DNA from: CAVWSM01 sp963757805
GTDB lineage: Bacteria > Actinomycetota > Actinomycetes > Jiangellales > Jiangellaceae
NCBI GenBank assembly: GCA_963757805.1
Contig: CAVWSM010000020.1
Span: 62,001-126,000 of the forward strand
Direction of reading: 5' to 3'
Length of the DNA: 64,000 nt
Below, piece after piece: positions 35,640-43,998 of the stretch (positions are counted from its first letter, which is position 1; the number at the start of each line of letters is the position of its first letter). The notes beneath the pieces are model-generated. The model saw only the letters and a program-made list of their open reading frames with translations. It made no database searches and was not told the origin of the DNA. The translations under genes and the position numbers were made by a program.

Positions 35640-36437
35640 ATGGCCACCGGAGTCTTCTCCGCGAGCCGCGCACAGATCACCGATTCGACCCTTCGCCGTG
35701 ACCGCTGGTGGCTGCAACCAGCGGTCACAGTGCTCGTCCTGCTCGGGTTCGTGGTGTATTCCACGTGGCGGGCATTCGACGCCCAAAACTACTTCGCAGC
35801 GCCCTACCTCTCGCCCTTCTACTCCCCGTGCCTCGCCACCACGTGCGAGGAGGGTTCGTCGGACTTCGGGACGCCCATCGGCGACTGGTGGCCGACGGGT
35901 TTGTCGCCGGCGCTGCTCATCCTGATCTTTCCGCTGGGCTTCCGGCTGACTTGCTACTACTACCGCAAGGCCTACTACCGCTCGTTCTGGCTCTCTCCTC
36001 CGGCCTGCGCGGTCGCCGAGCCGCACCGTCGCTACAGCGGCGAGACGCGGTTCCCGCTCATCCTGCAGAACCTGCACCGCTGGTTCCTGTACTTCGCCAT
36101 CCCCGTGGCCCTGGTCCTGAGCTTTGACGTGGTGCTCGCCTTCCGCAACGCCGACGGTGAGTGGGGCCACATGGGCCTGGGCACGGTCGTGCTGTTCGTC
36201 AACGTGGTGCTGATCTGGGCGTACACCCTGTCGTGCCACTCCTGCCGACACGCCGTCGGTGGACGCATCAACCACTTCTCCAAACATCCGATCCGCTATC
36301 GCGCGTGGACATTCGTCTCACGCATCAACCGGTTCCATCCGCTGTTTGCCTGGTTGTCGCTGTTCTCCGTCGCGCTGGCCGACCTCTACGTGATGCTGGT
36401 CGCCAACGGCACGATCGACGACCCGAAGTTCTTCTAA
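35640..36437 (+). CDS. sdhC: Succinate dehydrogenase membrane anchor subunit (Sdh1-type, five helices)
   Basis: A 265-residue membrane protein from ATG 35640 with AAGGAGG four bases upstream. Five hydrophobic segments are visible (about residues 27-44, 84-104, 142-165, 178-200 and 235-256), consistent with a single large anchor that binds haem and quinone as in B-type complexes. It is followed by SdhA then SdhB, the same C-A-B order as mycobacterial Sdh1 (Rv0249c-Rv0247c). Confidence 0.85.
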   Translation: MATGVFSASRAQITDSTLRRDRWWLQPAVTVLVLLGFVVYSTWRAFDAQNYFAAPYLSPFYSPCLATTCEEGSSDFGTPIGDWWPTGLSPALLILIFPLGFRLTCYYYRKAYYRSFWLSPPACAVAEPHRRYSGETRFPLILQNLHRWFLYFAIPVALVLSFDVVLAFRNADGEWGHMGLGTVVLFVNVVLIWAYTLSCHSCRHAVGGRINHFSKHPIRYRAWTFVSRINRFHPLFAWLSLFSVALADLYVMLVANGTIDDPKFF

Positions 36438-36461
36438 AGGTCCACGAAAGGCTCTCCTCTC

Positions 36462-38288
36462 ATGACCGATCTGCCGGGCGCGACGCGCCACTCGTACGAC
36501 GTCCTGGTCGTCGGGGCAGGCGGGGCCGGCCTGCGTGCCGCGATCGCGGCGCACGACGCCGGCGCACACACCGCGATCGTCTGCAAGTCCTTGCTGGGCA
36601 AGGCCCACACCGTCATGGCCGAGGGTGGCATCGCCGCCGCGATGGGCAATGTGTACGCCGAGGACAACTGGCGCGTGCACTTCCGCGACACCATGCGTGG
36701 CGGCAAGATGCTCAACAACTGGCGCATGGCGCAGCTGCACGCTCAGGAGGCACCTGAACGCGTCCGCGAGCTCGAGGAGTGGGGGGCACTTTTCGACCGC
36801 ACGCCGGATGGGCTGATCTCGCAGCGCGACTTTGGCGGCCACCGCTACGCCCGGTTGGCACACGTTGGCGACCGTACGGGTCTGGAGATGATCCGCACGC
36901 TGCAGCAGCACGCCGTGGCCCAAGGCATCGACGTGTTCATGGAGTGCACGGTCACGCAGCTGTTCGTCGACGAGGACTTCCCCGGTGGCCGGCACATCTC
37001 CGGTGCGCTCGCCTACTGGCGCGAGAGCGGACGGTTCCTCGTTTTCGACGCACCCACCGTCATCCTTGCGACCGGCGGAATCGGCAAGTCCTACAAGGTG
37101 ACGAGCAACTCCTGGGAGTACACCGGGGACGGCCACGCCTTGGCGCTCCGCAGCGGGGCCAGCCTGCTCAACATGGAGTTCGTGCAGTTCCACCCCACCG
37201 GCATGGTGTGGCCGCCGAGTGTCCGCGGCATCCTCGTCACGGAGTCGGTGCGTGGTGATGGTGGCGTGCTGCGTAACAACGCCGGCAACCGGTTCATGTT
37301 CGACTACATCCCAGACTTCTTCCGCAAGGAGACCGCGGAGACGGAGGCGGAAGCCGACCGCTGGTACGACGACAAGAAGAACAACCGGCGCCCTCCCGAG
37401 CTGCTGCCGCGCGACGAGGTTGCGCGCGCCATCAACGCCGAGGTCAAGGCCGGACGCGGCTCATCGCATGGCGGTGTCTTCCTCGATATCGCATCGAGAA
37501 AGACGCCCGACTTCATCCGGCGTCGGCTGCCGTCGATGTACCACCAGTTCATGGAGCTGGCCGATGTCGACATCACGGCCGAGCCGATGGAGGTGGGCCC
37601 CACCGCCCACTACGTCATGGGTGGCGTCGAGGTCGACGCCGACACCGGCGAGTCCAAGGTCGCCGGGCTCTACGCCGCCGGCGAGGTAGCCGGCGGCATG
37701 CACGGCTCCAACCGGCTCGGTGGCAACTCGTTGTCGGACCTGCTGGTGTTCGGTCGGCGCGCCGGGCTCAACGCGGCCTACTCGGTGATCCGTCTCGGGC
37801 GGGCTCGGCCGCGGCTCGACGAGGCCGCCGTGCGTCGGGCGTCCGACGATGCGCTCACGCCCTTCGCGGAGGAGGGCGACGAGAACCCGTACGCGTTGCA
37901 GCAGCGGCTGCAAGAGCTCATGCACGACCTCGTCGGCATCATCCGCCGCCGCGACGAGATGGAGCAGGCGCTCGTCGAGATCGAAAAGCTCAAGGAGCGC
38001 GCGACCCGCCTCGCCGTGCAGGGCCACCGGCAGTACAACCCGGGCTGGCACCTCGCGCTCGACCTGCGCAACATGCTGCTCGTCTCCGAGTGCATCGCCC
38101 GCGCCGCGTTGGAGCGCACCGAGAGCCGGGGTGGACACACCCGCGACGACTACCCGGCCACCGACCCTGAGTGGGGACGGATCAACCTCGTCCTGACCAC
38201 CGACCGCGCTGACGATTCTGTCTCGGTGCGCAGACAAGCCTTGCCGGTCATGCCAGACGACCTCGCCGGCATCATCGAGGAGAGTTGA
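36462..38288 (+). CDS. sdhA: Succinate dehydrogenase / fumarate reductase flavoprotein subunit
   Basis: A 608-residue flavoprotein with dinucleotide motif VVGAGGAGLRAA, the covalent-FAD histidine in KAHTVMAEGGIAAAMGN, and the C-terminal FAD contact GGMHGSNRLGGNSLSDL. It oxidises succinate in the TCA cycle at the inner face of the membrane. Its stop shares one base with the sdhB ATG (TGATG), and it follows the anchor gene by 24 bases. Confidence 0.95.
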   Translation: MTDLPGATRHSYDVLVVGAGGAGLRAAIAAHDAGAHTAIVCKSLLGKAHTVMAEGGIAAAMGNVYAEDNWRVHFRDTMRGGKMLNNWRMAQLHAQEAPERVRELEEWGALFDRTPDGLISQRDFGGHRYARLAHVGDRTGLEMIRTLQQHAVAQGIDVFMECTVTQLFVDEDFPGGRHISGALAYWRESGRFLVFDAPTVILATGGIGKSYKVTSNSWEYTGDGHALALRSGASLLNMEFVQFHPTGMVWPPSVRGILVTESVRGDGGVLRNNAGNRFMFDYIPDFFRKETAETEAEADRWYDDKKNNRRPPELLPRDEVARAINAEVKAGRGSSHGGVFLDIASRKTPDFIRRRLPSMYHQFMELADVDITAEPMEVGPTAHYVMGGVEVDADTGESKVAGLYAAGEVAGGMHGSNRLGGNSLSDLLVFGRRAGLNAAYSVIRLGRARPRLDEAAVRRASDDALTPFAEEGDENPYALQQRLQELMHDLVGIIRRRDEMEQALVEIEKLKERATRLAVQGHRQYNPGWHLALDLRNMLLVSECIARAALERTESRGGHTRDDYPATDPEWGRINLVLTTDRADDSVSVRRQALPVMPDDLAGIIEES

Positions 38289-39052
38289 TGGGTTACAACC
38301 TGACACTGCGCATCTGGCGCGGCGACCGCATGCGGGGGCGCTTGGTCGACTACGTCGTCCCGGTCGAGGAGGGCGAGGTCGTCCTCGACGCCATACACCG
38401 TGTGCAGGCGACACAAGCTGGCGATCTCGCCGTACGGTGGAACTGCAAGGCAGGCAAGTGCGGGTCGTGCAGCGCCGAGATCAACGGCCAGCCGCGGCTG
38501 CTGTGCATGACGAGGCTCTCGGTCTTCGATCCGGCCGAGGCCATCACGGTCACCCCGCTGCGCACTTTCCCTGTCATCCGTGACCTGGTCACCGATGTGT
38601 CGTTCAACTACGAGAAGGCTCAGACGGTCCCGGCGTTTGCGCCCGTCCCACGGGACAAGGACGGCAACTACCGGATGCAGCAGGAGGACGTCGAGCGCGG
38701 CCAGGAGTTTCGCAAGTGCATCGAGTGCTGGCTCTGCCAGACGGTTTGCCACGTCGTACGTGACCACGAGGAGAACAAGCCAGCATTCTCCGGCCCGCGG
38801 TTCTTCTTGCGCTACGCCGAGCTCGACATGCACCCACTCGACACCAACGACCGACGCGGGCTCGCCGAGGACCAGGCGGGCATCGGTATGTGCAACATCA
38901 CCAAGTGCTGCACAGAGGTGTGTCCCGAGCACATCAAGATCACCGACAACGCAATCATCCCGATGAAGGAGCGCGTCGCCGACCGCAAGTACGACCCGCT
39001 CGTGTGGCTCGGCTCCAAGATCCGTCGCCGGGATGCGCGCAGCGAGCCGTAA
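38288..39052 (+). CDS. sdhB: Succinate dehydrogenase / fumarate reductase iron-sulfur subunit
   Basis: A 254-residue protein from ATG 38288. The N-terminal [2Fe-2S] site is CKAGKCGSC plus a later Cys in PRLLC. The C-terminal sets CIECWLCQTVC and CNITKCCTEVCPEH ligate the remaining clusters. It carries electrons from SdhA to the membrane quinone. Start chosen for the TGATG coupling with sdhA; a TTG three bases earlier is also open. Confidence 0.94.
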   Translation: MGYNLTLRIWRGDRMRGRLVDYVVPVEEGEVVLDAIHRVQATQAGDLAVRWNCKAGKCGSCSAEINGQPRLLCMTRLSVFDPAEAITVTPLRTFPVIRDLVTDVSFNYEKAQTVPAFAPVPRDKDGNYRMQQEDVERGQEFRKCIECWLCQTVCHVVRDHEENKPAFSGPRFFLRYAELDMHPLDTNDRRGLAEDQAGIGMCNITKCCTEVCPEHIKITDNAIIPMKERVADRKYDPLVWLGSKIRRRDARSEP

Positions 39053-39211
39053 GTTGCCATCGCCGCCCGGTGGGGCGGTCGGCGACTCCTTTCCAACTGC
39101 TGGTCCTCTGCGATTGCCAGACGTGCATATGGCCGCCGACGTGACTCGGTCCAGGAACAGGAGTCCACGGCGTCGCTTGACGCGGACACGTGCACGTACG
39201 AGCGTGTCGCC

Positions 39212-39511
39212 ATGTCCTCTGTGCTGACCGACGAGCAAGTTGCCCAGTCACTGCGCACCCTTCCCTTGTGGGCGGGTGACTCGCGAGCCCTCACCCGTAC
39301 GGTCGAGGCGGCCGACTTCTTGACCGCCATCCAGATCGTCGACGAGATCGCCGTAGTCGCCGACGCCCTTGACCATCACCCCGACATCGACATCCGCTGG
39401 CGCAAGCTCATCTTCACTTTGTCGACGCACAGCGCGAAGGGCGTGACCGAGCGCGACCTTGACCTCGCCCAGCGCATCGACGAGATCGTCGACAAGTACC
39501 CGACGCTCTGA
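39212..39511 (+). CDS. Pterin-4a-carbinolamine dehydratase (PCD/DCoH)
   Basis: A 99-residue protein with the PCD active-site signature around DALDHHPDIDIRW (the HHP pair and following acidic and Trp residues) and a typical N-terminal helix TDEQVAQSLRTLPLW. It dehydrates 4a-hydroxytetrahydropterins. No aromatic amino acid hydroxylase is nearby. A second PCD-like domain occurs in the fusion at 50651-51301. About 160 bases separate it from sdhB. Confidence 0.9.
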   Translation: MSSVLTDEQVAQSLRTLPLWAGDSRALTRTVEAADFLTAIQIVDEIAVVADALDHHPDIDIRWRKLIFTLSTHSAKGVTERDLDLAQRIDEIVDKYPTL

Positions 39512-39514
39512 CCG

Positions 39515-40471
39515 TCACCGGCGCAGCGGCAGCCTCACCACGAAACGGGTGCCGGACTGTGTCTGCGGATCCACGATTACGGTCCCGCCGTGCCGTTCGA
39601 CGATGTCGCGGACAAGCGCCAACCCGAGACCGGTTCCCCCGGAGCCGGTTGTGCGCGACCCGTCCAGCCGGCTGAAGCGCTCGAAAACCGCTTCGCGCTG
39701 GTCTGCCGGTATGCCGGGCCCATCGTCCGCGACCGCGAGCAGGCAATACCCGTCGTGCTCGGCCAGCTCGAGGGTGACCGTGCTGGTTGCGTAGCGGGCA
39801 GCGTTGTCGAGCAGGTTGTCGACCACACGCGCGAGCTCGTCGGGATCCCCCGTCACCTGGGCCGCCGAGACCCCGCTCATGTCGACCGCAATTTCGCGCT
39901 CGTCGCGCAGCCGTCGTACGGAACGAAGCACGAGGTCATCCAAGTCGACGCGCTCCGCGCGGTCCCGCGACACCGCCCCCGCGTCGCTGCGCGCGAGATC
40001 CAGCAGGTCCGACACCAACCGCTGCAGGCCAATCGTCTCGCGCAGCACGCTTGCGTGTGTCCGCGCCAGGTCAGCGGTGCCGGGGTGCGCGGCGTCGACC
40101 TCCAGCTCGGAACGGATACGGGCCAGCGGGGCGCGCAGCTCGTGTGACGCGTCGGCGACGAACTGCTGCTGGCGGCGGTGTGCCGCCTCAACCGGCCGCA
40201 ACGTACGACCCACGAGCCACCACGCGAGTACGCCCACGGCCAACAGCACGAACGGCAGCGCCACGGCGAGGGATGCCACGAGCGCACCGGTGCTCTCGCC
40301 GACGTCTTCCAGCGCATCGGTGCGGGCAGCGTCACTGTCGAACGACTGGTCCAGGATGCTCTCGCGCAGCAGCGCACGCTGCAGGATGACGAGCCCGACT
40401 CCCGCGGCGACGAGCACGACCAGCACCGCCACCACGGCCAGCGCCGTGAGCCTGACCCGCAGGCTTCTCAC
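39515..40471 (-). CDS. Membrane sensor histidine kinase
   Basis: A 318-residue kinase with two membrane helices (about residues 8-30 and 62-86) around a short extracytoplasmic loop. The H box ASHELRAPLARIRSE (His about residue 113) and the N box NLLDNAARYA, G1 DDGPGIP and G2 GGTGLGLALV motifs follow. It would phosphorylate the response regulator whose stop overlaps its start by 4 bases. The signal is unknown; a PepSY protein is encoded divergently. Confidence 0.92.
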   Translation of the reverse strand: MRSLRVRLTALAVVAVLVVLVAAGVGLVILQRALLRESILDQSFDSDAARTDALEDVGESTGALVASLAVALPFVLLAVGVLAWWLVGRTLRPVEAAHRRQQQFVADASHELRAPLARIRSELEVDAAHPGTADLARTHASVLRETIGLQRLVSDLLDLARSDAGAVSRDRAERVDLDDLVLRSVRRLRDEREIAVDMSGVSAAQVTGDPDELARVVDNLLDNAARYATSTVTLELAEHDGYCLLAVADDGPGIPADQREAVFERFSRLDGSRTTGSGGTGLGLALVRDIVERHGGTVIVDPQTQSGTRFVVRLPLRR

Positions 40472-41139
40472 GGCGCCACAAGGCGATAGCCCGCGCCTCG
40501 CACGGTCTCGATTCGCGGTCCCTGCGGAGGCTCGGCCAGCTTGACCCGCAGCCGCCGCACGTACACCTCCACGATGTTGGGATCACCGTCGAAGTCGTCG
40601 TCCCAGACCCCGGCGATGATCGCGCGCTTGCTCAGCACCTGACCGGGCCGGCGCGCCAGGAACTCGAGCACGTCAAACTCGCGGGCGGTCAGGGAGATCT
40701 CGACACCGTTGCGATGTACGCGACGCTCCGCCGGGTCGAGCGCCAGGTCGCCTACGGCTGCCAGCACGGGGGAACGTACGTCTGCCCGCCGTAGCAAGGC
40801 GCGGATGCGCGCCACGAGTACTGCGAACGAAAACGGCTTGGTCAGATAGTCGTCGGCGCCGGTGTCAAGCGCCTCTGCCTCGTCGAGCTCACCGTCTTTC
40901 GCCGTGAGCATGAGGATCGGCGTCCAGATGCCTGCTTTGCGAAGATCGGCGCAGATCTGAAAGCCGTTGCGCCCTGGCAGCATGAGGTCAAGGACGATGA
41001 GGTCGTACGACCCCTCCTGCGCCCGCCACAGCCCTTCGCGCCCGTCCGGGGCGATCTCCACGGCGAAGCCCTCGGCCTGCAGCCCGCGGCGCACCGCGGC
41101 CGCCAGCTTTACGTCGTCCTCGACGAGCAACAGCTTCAT
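40468..41139 (-). CDS. OmpR/PhoB-family response regulator
   Basis: A 223-residue regulator. The receiver domain has the phospho-Asp in LIVLDLMLPGRNGF (about residue 51) and the Lys in DDYLTKPFS. The C-terminal winged helix contains LTAREFDVLEFLARRPGQVLSK and VYVRRLRVKL. It is the first gene of the pair with the kinase. A cluster of direct repeats 50-90 bases upstream has the spacing expected for its own binding sites. Confidence 0.94.
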   Translation of the reverse strand: MKLLLVEDDVKLAAAVRRGLQAEGFAVEIAPDGREGLWRAQEGSYDLIVLDLMLPGRNGFQICADLRKAGIWTPILMLTAKDGELDEAEALDTGADDYLTKPFSFAVLVARIRALLRRADVRSPVLAAVGDLALDPAERRVHRNGVEISLTAREFDVLEFLARRPGQVLSKRAIIAGVWDDDFDGDPNIVEVYVRRLRVKLAEPPQGPRIETVRGAGYRLVAP

Positions 41140-41191
41140 GACACCTTCCCGATGACAAGTGTGGCCGCCCAGGCGGAGAGTGGGGACTGCG

Positions 41192-41230
41192 GTTCAGCCT
41201 TCGTTCAGCGGCGTTCAGCACAGCGTCAGC
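41192..41230. promoter_or_regulatory. Phased direct repeats, probable OmpR/PhoB-type regulator binding region
   Basis: GTTCAGC occurs at 41192-41198, 41203-41209 and 41213-41219, with a degenerate fourth unit CGTCAGC at 41224-41230. The steps are 11, 10 and 11 bases, close to one helical turn. Seven-base direct repeats with this spacing are how PhoP/PhoB-type dimers bind (for example the PHO box of Streptomyces). They lie between the divergent response-regulator and PepSY genes and could control both. Confidence 0.65.
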
Positions 41231-41278
41231 GAGCCTGCTGCATGCTGGGGTCATCAGCAACGCACCTGAGGAGAAGAA

Positions 41279-41602
41279 ATGCAGCGCAAGAACAAGTTGA
41301 TCATCGCCGGCGCGGTGGGAGCTGCGCTTATCGGCGCAACCGGGGCAGCTCTGGCATCCGCAGACGATGACGCCTCCGACAGGCCGATCACCGGCGACGC
41401 GCTGAAGAAGGCGTCCGAGGCCGCGCTGGCGGAGACCGGTGGCGGGAAGGTCACGGAGACCGAGGTTGGCGACGAGGAGAGCTACTACGAGGTCGAGGTG
41501 ACCCTGCCGGACGGCGGTCAGGTCGACGTACAGCTCGATGAGAGCTTCGCCGTCGTCGGCAGTGAGGGCGACAACGAGTCCGAGGGCGCAGGGGACGACT
41601 GA
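41279..41602 (+). CDS. Exported PepSY-domain protein
   Basis: A 107-residue protein. An N-terminal signal or anchor segment (about residues 7-27, ending in ALASADD) leads into one PepSY domain: LKKASEAALAETGGGKVTETEVG, then YYEVEVTLPDGGQVDVQLDESF. The tail is acidic. PepSY proteins divergent from an OmpR-type two-component system are common in Actinobacteria and are thought to modulate the kinase or extracytoplasmic proteases. The ATG has GAGGAG nearby (41269-41274). Confidence 0.85.
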   Translation: MQRKNKLIIAGAVGAALIGATGAALASADDDASDRPITGDALKKASEAALAETGGGKVTETEVGDEESYYEVEVTLPDGGQVDVQLDESFAVVGSEGDNESEGAGDD

Positions 41603-41619
41603 CAGCCAGCCATTCCACA

Positions 41620-41656
41620 AAGATCCTCTGTGTACGTTGCCTGCACAGAGGATCTT
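41620..41656. terminator. 13-bp perfect inverted repeat between PepSY and lipoprotein genes
   Basis: AAGATCCTCTGTG (41620-41632) and CACAGAGGATCTT (41644-41656) are exact reverse complements separated by 11 bases. They lie 17 bases after the PepSY stop and end 18 bases before the lipoprotein ATG. They could terminate the PepSY transcript, or act as an operator or 5'-UTR hairpin for the lipoprotein. The stem is AT-richer than most actinobacterial terminators. Confidence 0.6.
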
Positions 41657-41674
41657 GCAATTCCGGGGGCGAAG

Positions 41675-43000
41675 ATGCGAGGTCCACTGCTCACGATCGG
41701 CGCGCTGGCTGTGCTGATGACCGCCGCGTGCACGGGCGACGGGTCCAGCAGCTCGCCAGAGGCCACTGCCTCCGCCAGCCCGCTGCAGACCGCACCCGAA
41801 AGCGCTCGCGTCGACCTCGCCGAACCCGACTTCTCCAACCCGACACAGGTGACCAACCCGCTGTTCCCTATCAGCAACCTGCATTCGGCGCTGTTGCTTG
41901 GCACTGAGGACGGCGGCGAGCTACGCGTGGAGACCACACTGCTCGCCGAGCCGAAGACGATCGAGGTCAACGGCCAACAGGTCCAGACGCTGGAGTCGCA
42001 ATACGTCGCGTTCCTCGATGGCCGCCTCAAGGAAGTTGCCCTGGACTGGTACGGGCAAGCTGACGACGGGTCGGTCTGGTACTTCGGCGAAGACGTCTTC
42101 AACTATGAGGACGGCGCACTCGCCGATAGGGATGGCACGTGGCTCGCGGGCAAGGACGGACCGGTTGCGATGATCATGCCCGCGTCGCCGCAGGTGGGTG
42201 ACGTCTACCGGCCGGAGAACATCCCTGACCTCGTCTTTGAAGAGGTCACCGTCGAGGAAACCGGTCGTACGGTGTCCGGCCCACGCGGCCCCGTGTCCGG
42301 GGCGATCACCGTCTCGGAGCTGCACCTGCTCGAGGGCAACATCGAAGGCAAGATCTTCGCTCCCGGCTACGGCGAGTTCCTTACCGGTGCCGCTGACGAC
42401 CTCGAGGCGCTGGCCCTCGCGGTGCCCACCGATGCACAGCCGGCGCCGATGCCCGCCGAGCTCGGCACGCTCTTCGACAGCGCCTTGGTCGTCTATGACG
42501 CGGCGCAGTCGGAGGACTGGAGCGCGGCAGCTGCGGCCGCTGATCGGGTCACCGCCGCGTGGGGCATCGCCCGGGCTCGCGGTGTTCCGCTGCGCATCGA
42601 GGACCCTTTGAGCGGTGCGCTGGTCAGGTTTGTCTCAGCGGTCGACTCGCGGCAGGCGGCCGAATCCAGCCAAGCGGCACTCGACGTCGCGCGGCTCGGG
42701 CTGGATCTCCAGCTGCCCTACCGACCCGTGGGTGACGTCGACCTCGACCGGTTCGAGCTCTGGGTCATGCAGGTGCTCATCGATACCGACGCCGAGGACA
42801 CGTCGGCCGTGATGGGCGACTCGACGACCCTGGGCTGGGTTTGGGACCGGATAACGCCGAACGTGTCGCCAGCGTTCGGCGACGAGGTGAGCCAGGGCCT
42901 GGCTGCTCTGGAGACGGCGGCCGAGGACGAGGACGTCGCGGCGGCTGCCGAGGCCGCAACGACCGTCCTCGAAACAGTGGCAGCTCAGGCCGGCAAGTAG
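41675..43000 (+). CDS. Secreted lipoprotein of unknown function
   Basis: From ATG 41675 (MRGPLLTIGALAVLMTAAC), 441 residues with a lipobox LMTAAC, then a Ser/Ala-rich linker. The body is acidic. Its first half has beta-rich segments such as VETTLLAEPKTIEVNGQQVQTL, VWYFGEDVFNYEDG and GDVYRPENIPD. The second half is helical and Ala-rich. I recognise no catalytic motif. The last 16 bases overlap the end of the hydrolase gene on the other strand. Confidence 0.72.
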   Translation: MRGPLLTIGALAVLMTAACTGDGSSSSPEATASASPLQTAPESARVDLAEPDFSNPTQVTNPLFPISNLHSALLLGTEDGGELRVETTLLAEPKTIEVNGQQVQTLESQYVAFLDGRLKEVALDWYGQADDGSVWYFGEDVFNYEDGALADRDGTWLAGKDGPVAMIMPASPQVGDVYRPENIPDLVFEEVTVEETGRTVSGPRGPVSGAITVSELHLLEGNIEGKIFAPGYGEFLTGAADDLEALALAVPTDAQPAPMPAELGTLFDSALVVYDAAQSEDWSAAAAAADRVTAAWGIARARGVPLRIEDPLSGALVRFVSAVDSRQAAESSQAALDVARLGLDLQLPYRPVGDVDLDRFELWVMQVLIDTDAEDTSAVMGDSTTLGWVWDRITPNVSPAFGDEVSQGLAALETAAEDEDVAAAAEAATTVLETVAAQAGK

Positions 43001-43998
43001 GCGCCCATCCACCGCCCGAGCTCGTCGAAGACCCGCGCGCGCACCGGGTCTGCAGAGAGAACGAGATCGTGCATGCCACCGTCGATGCGCACGATCGTCA
43101 CGTGGCGCCCCAGCCGAGGAGCCAGCTGGGCGATCGACTCGGCATCGAGGATCGCGTCGCTGGTGCGCAGGACGTCGTCCCAGGCCCGCGGCGTGTGGCT
43201 TCGGGTTGACGACATGACCAGGATCGGCACCTCGATACCCAGGCCCCGGACCATCGATCGCTGGCCGCGCCGGATCGCCGCAAGCCACGCCGCACGCACG
43301 GGGAAGCCCTCGGCCGGCTTCCAGTCGAGGTCGTAGTCCCACCTGCCTCGCCAGTTCCGATGAATGCTTTGCGCGTAATAGGGGTTCAGCCCCGCCGGGA
43401 CCGGCGACTTCGGCGATGCCCTCGCGAGCAGATCCCCGCCGGGAGCCAGCACGTGACGCTCCACCCACGTCGCGCGCAGGTCGAGAAACGGGCTGTTCAA
43501 GAACAGACCGTCGACCTCTCCAGGACGGTGATGCGCCCAGAGCGCCGCGATGAGACCGCCCGTCGAGTGCGCGTTGACGAGGAGTAGGTCGTGCTCTTCG
43601 CGGATCAGCTCGACTGCGGCATCGATCTCCTCGGCATACACAGCAAGGCTGGTCACGTAGTTAGCAGTCTGGTGCGGTCGTATCGACCTGCCGTACTTGC
43701 GCAGGTCGAGCGCGTAGAAGTCGTACCCCTGGTCGACGAAGAAGTCCGCCAAGTGGGTCTGGAAGAAGTAGTCGATGAACCCGTGCAGGTAGAGCACTGC
43801 CCGGCGCGTCGGCTCCGGCGCCCTACGCCGTACGAGCGTCGCTAGCACCTCACCTTCCTCGTCGTCGCGCAGCGGAAGGGTCAGAGCCTCATAGGGCTCG
43901 CCGAGCACGTCCGGGGCCCACGTCGACGAAGAGGTCGCGGTCACGGGCCAAGACTGCCACGCAATCTCTTGCTCCTTCACATCCGTAGAACCTGACAT
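42985..43998 (-). CDS. Alpha/beta hydrolase (monoacylglycerol-lipase / serine aminopeptidase S33-like)
   Basis: A 337-residue hydrolase with YLHGFIDYFF for the oxyanion hole, the nucleophile elbow VNAHSTGGLIA (Ser within AHSTGG instead of a Gly-first GxSxG), and the catalytic His in DGGMHDLVLS. No signal peptide. The ATG overlaps the ATG of the divergent membrane gene (CATG), so at least one of the two starts may be further inside. Substrate unknown. Confidence 0.8.
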   Translation of the reverse strand: MSGSTDVKEQEIAWQSWPVTATSSSTWAPDVLGEPYEALTLPLRDDEEGEVLATLVRRRAPEPTRRAVLYLHGFIDYFFQTHLADFFVDQGYDFYALDLRKYGRSIRPHQTANYVTSLAVYAEEIDAAVELIREEHDLLLVNAHSTGGLIAALWAHHRPGEVDGLFLNSPFLDLRATWVERHVLAPGGDLLARASPKSPVPAGLNPYYAQSIHRNWRGRWDYDLDWKPAEGFPVRAAWLAAIRRGQRSMVRGLGIEVPILVMSSTRSHTPRAWDDVLRTSDAILDAESIAQLAPRLGRHVTIVRIDGGMHDLVLSADPVRARVFDELGRWMGAYLPA

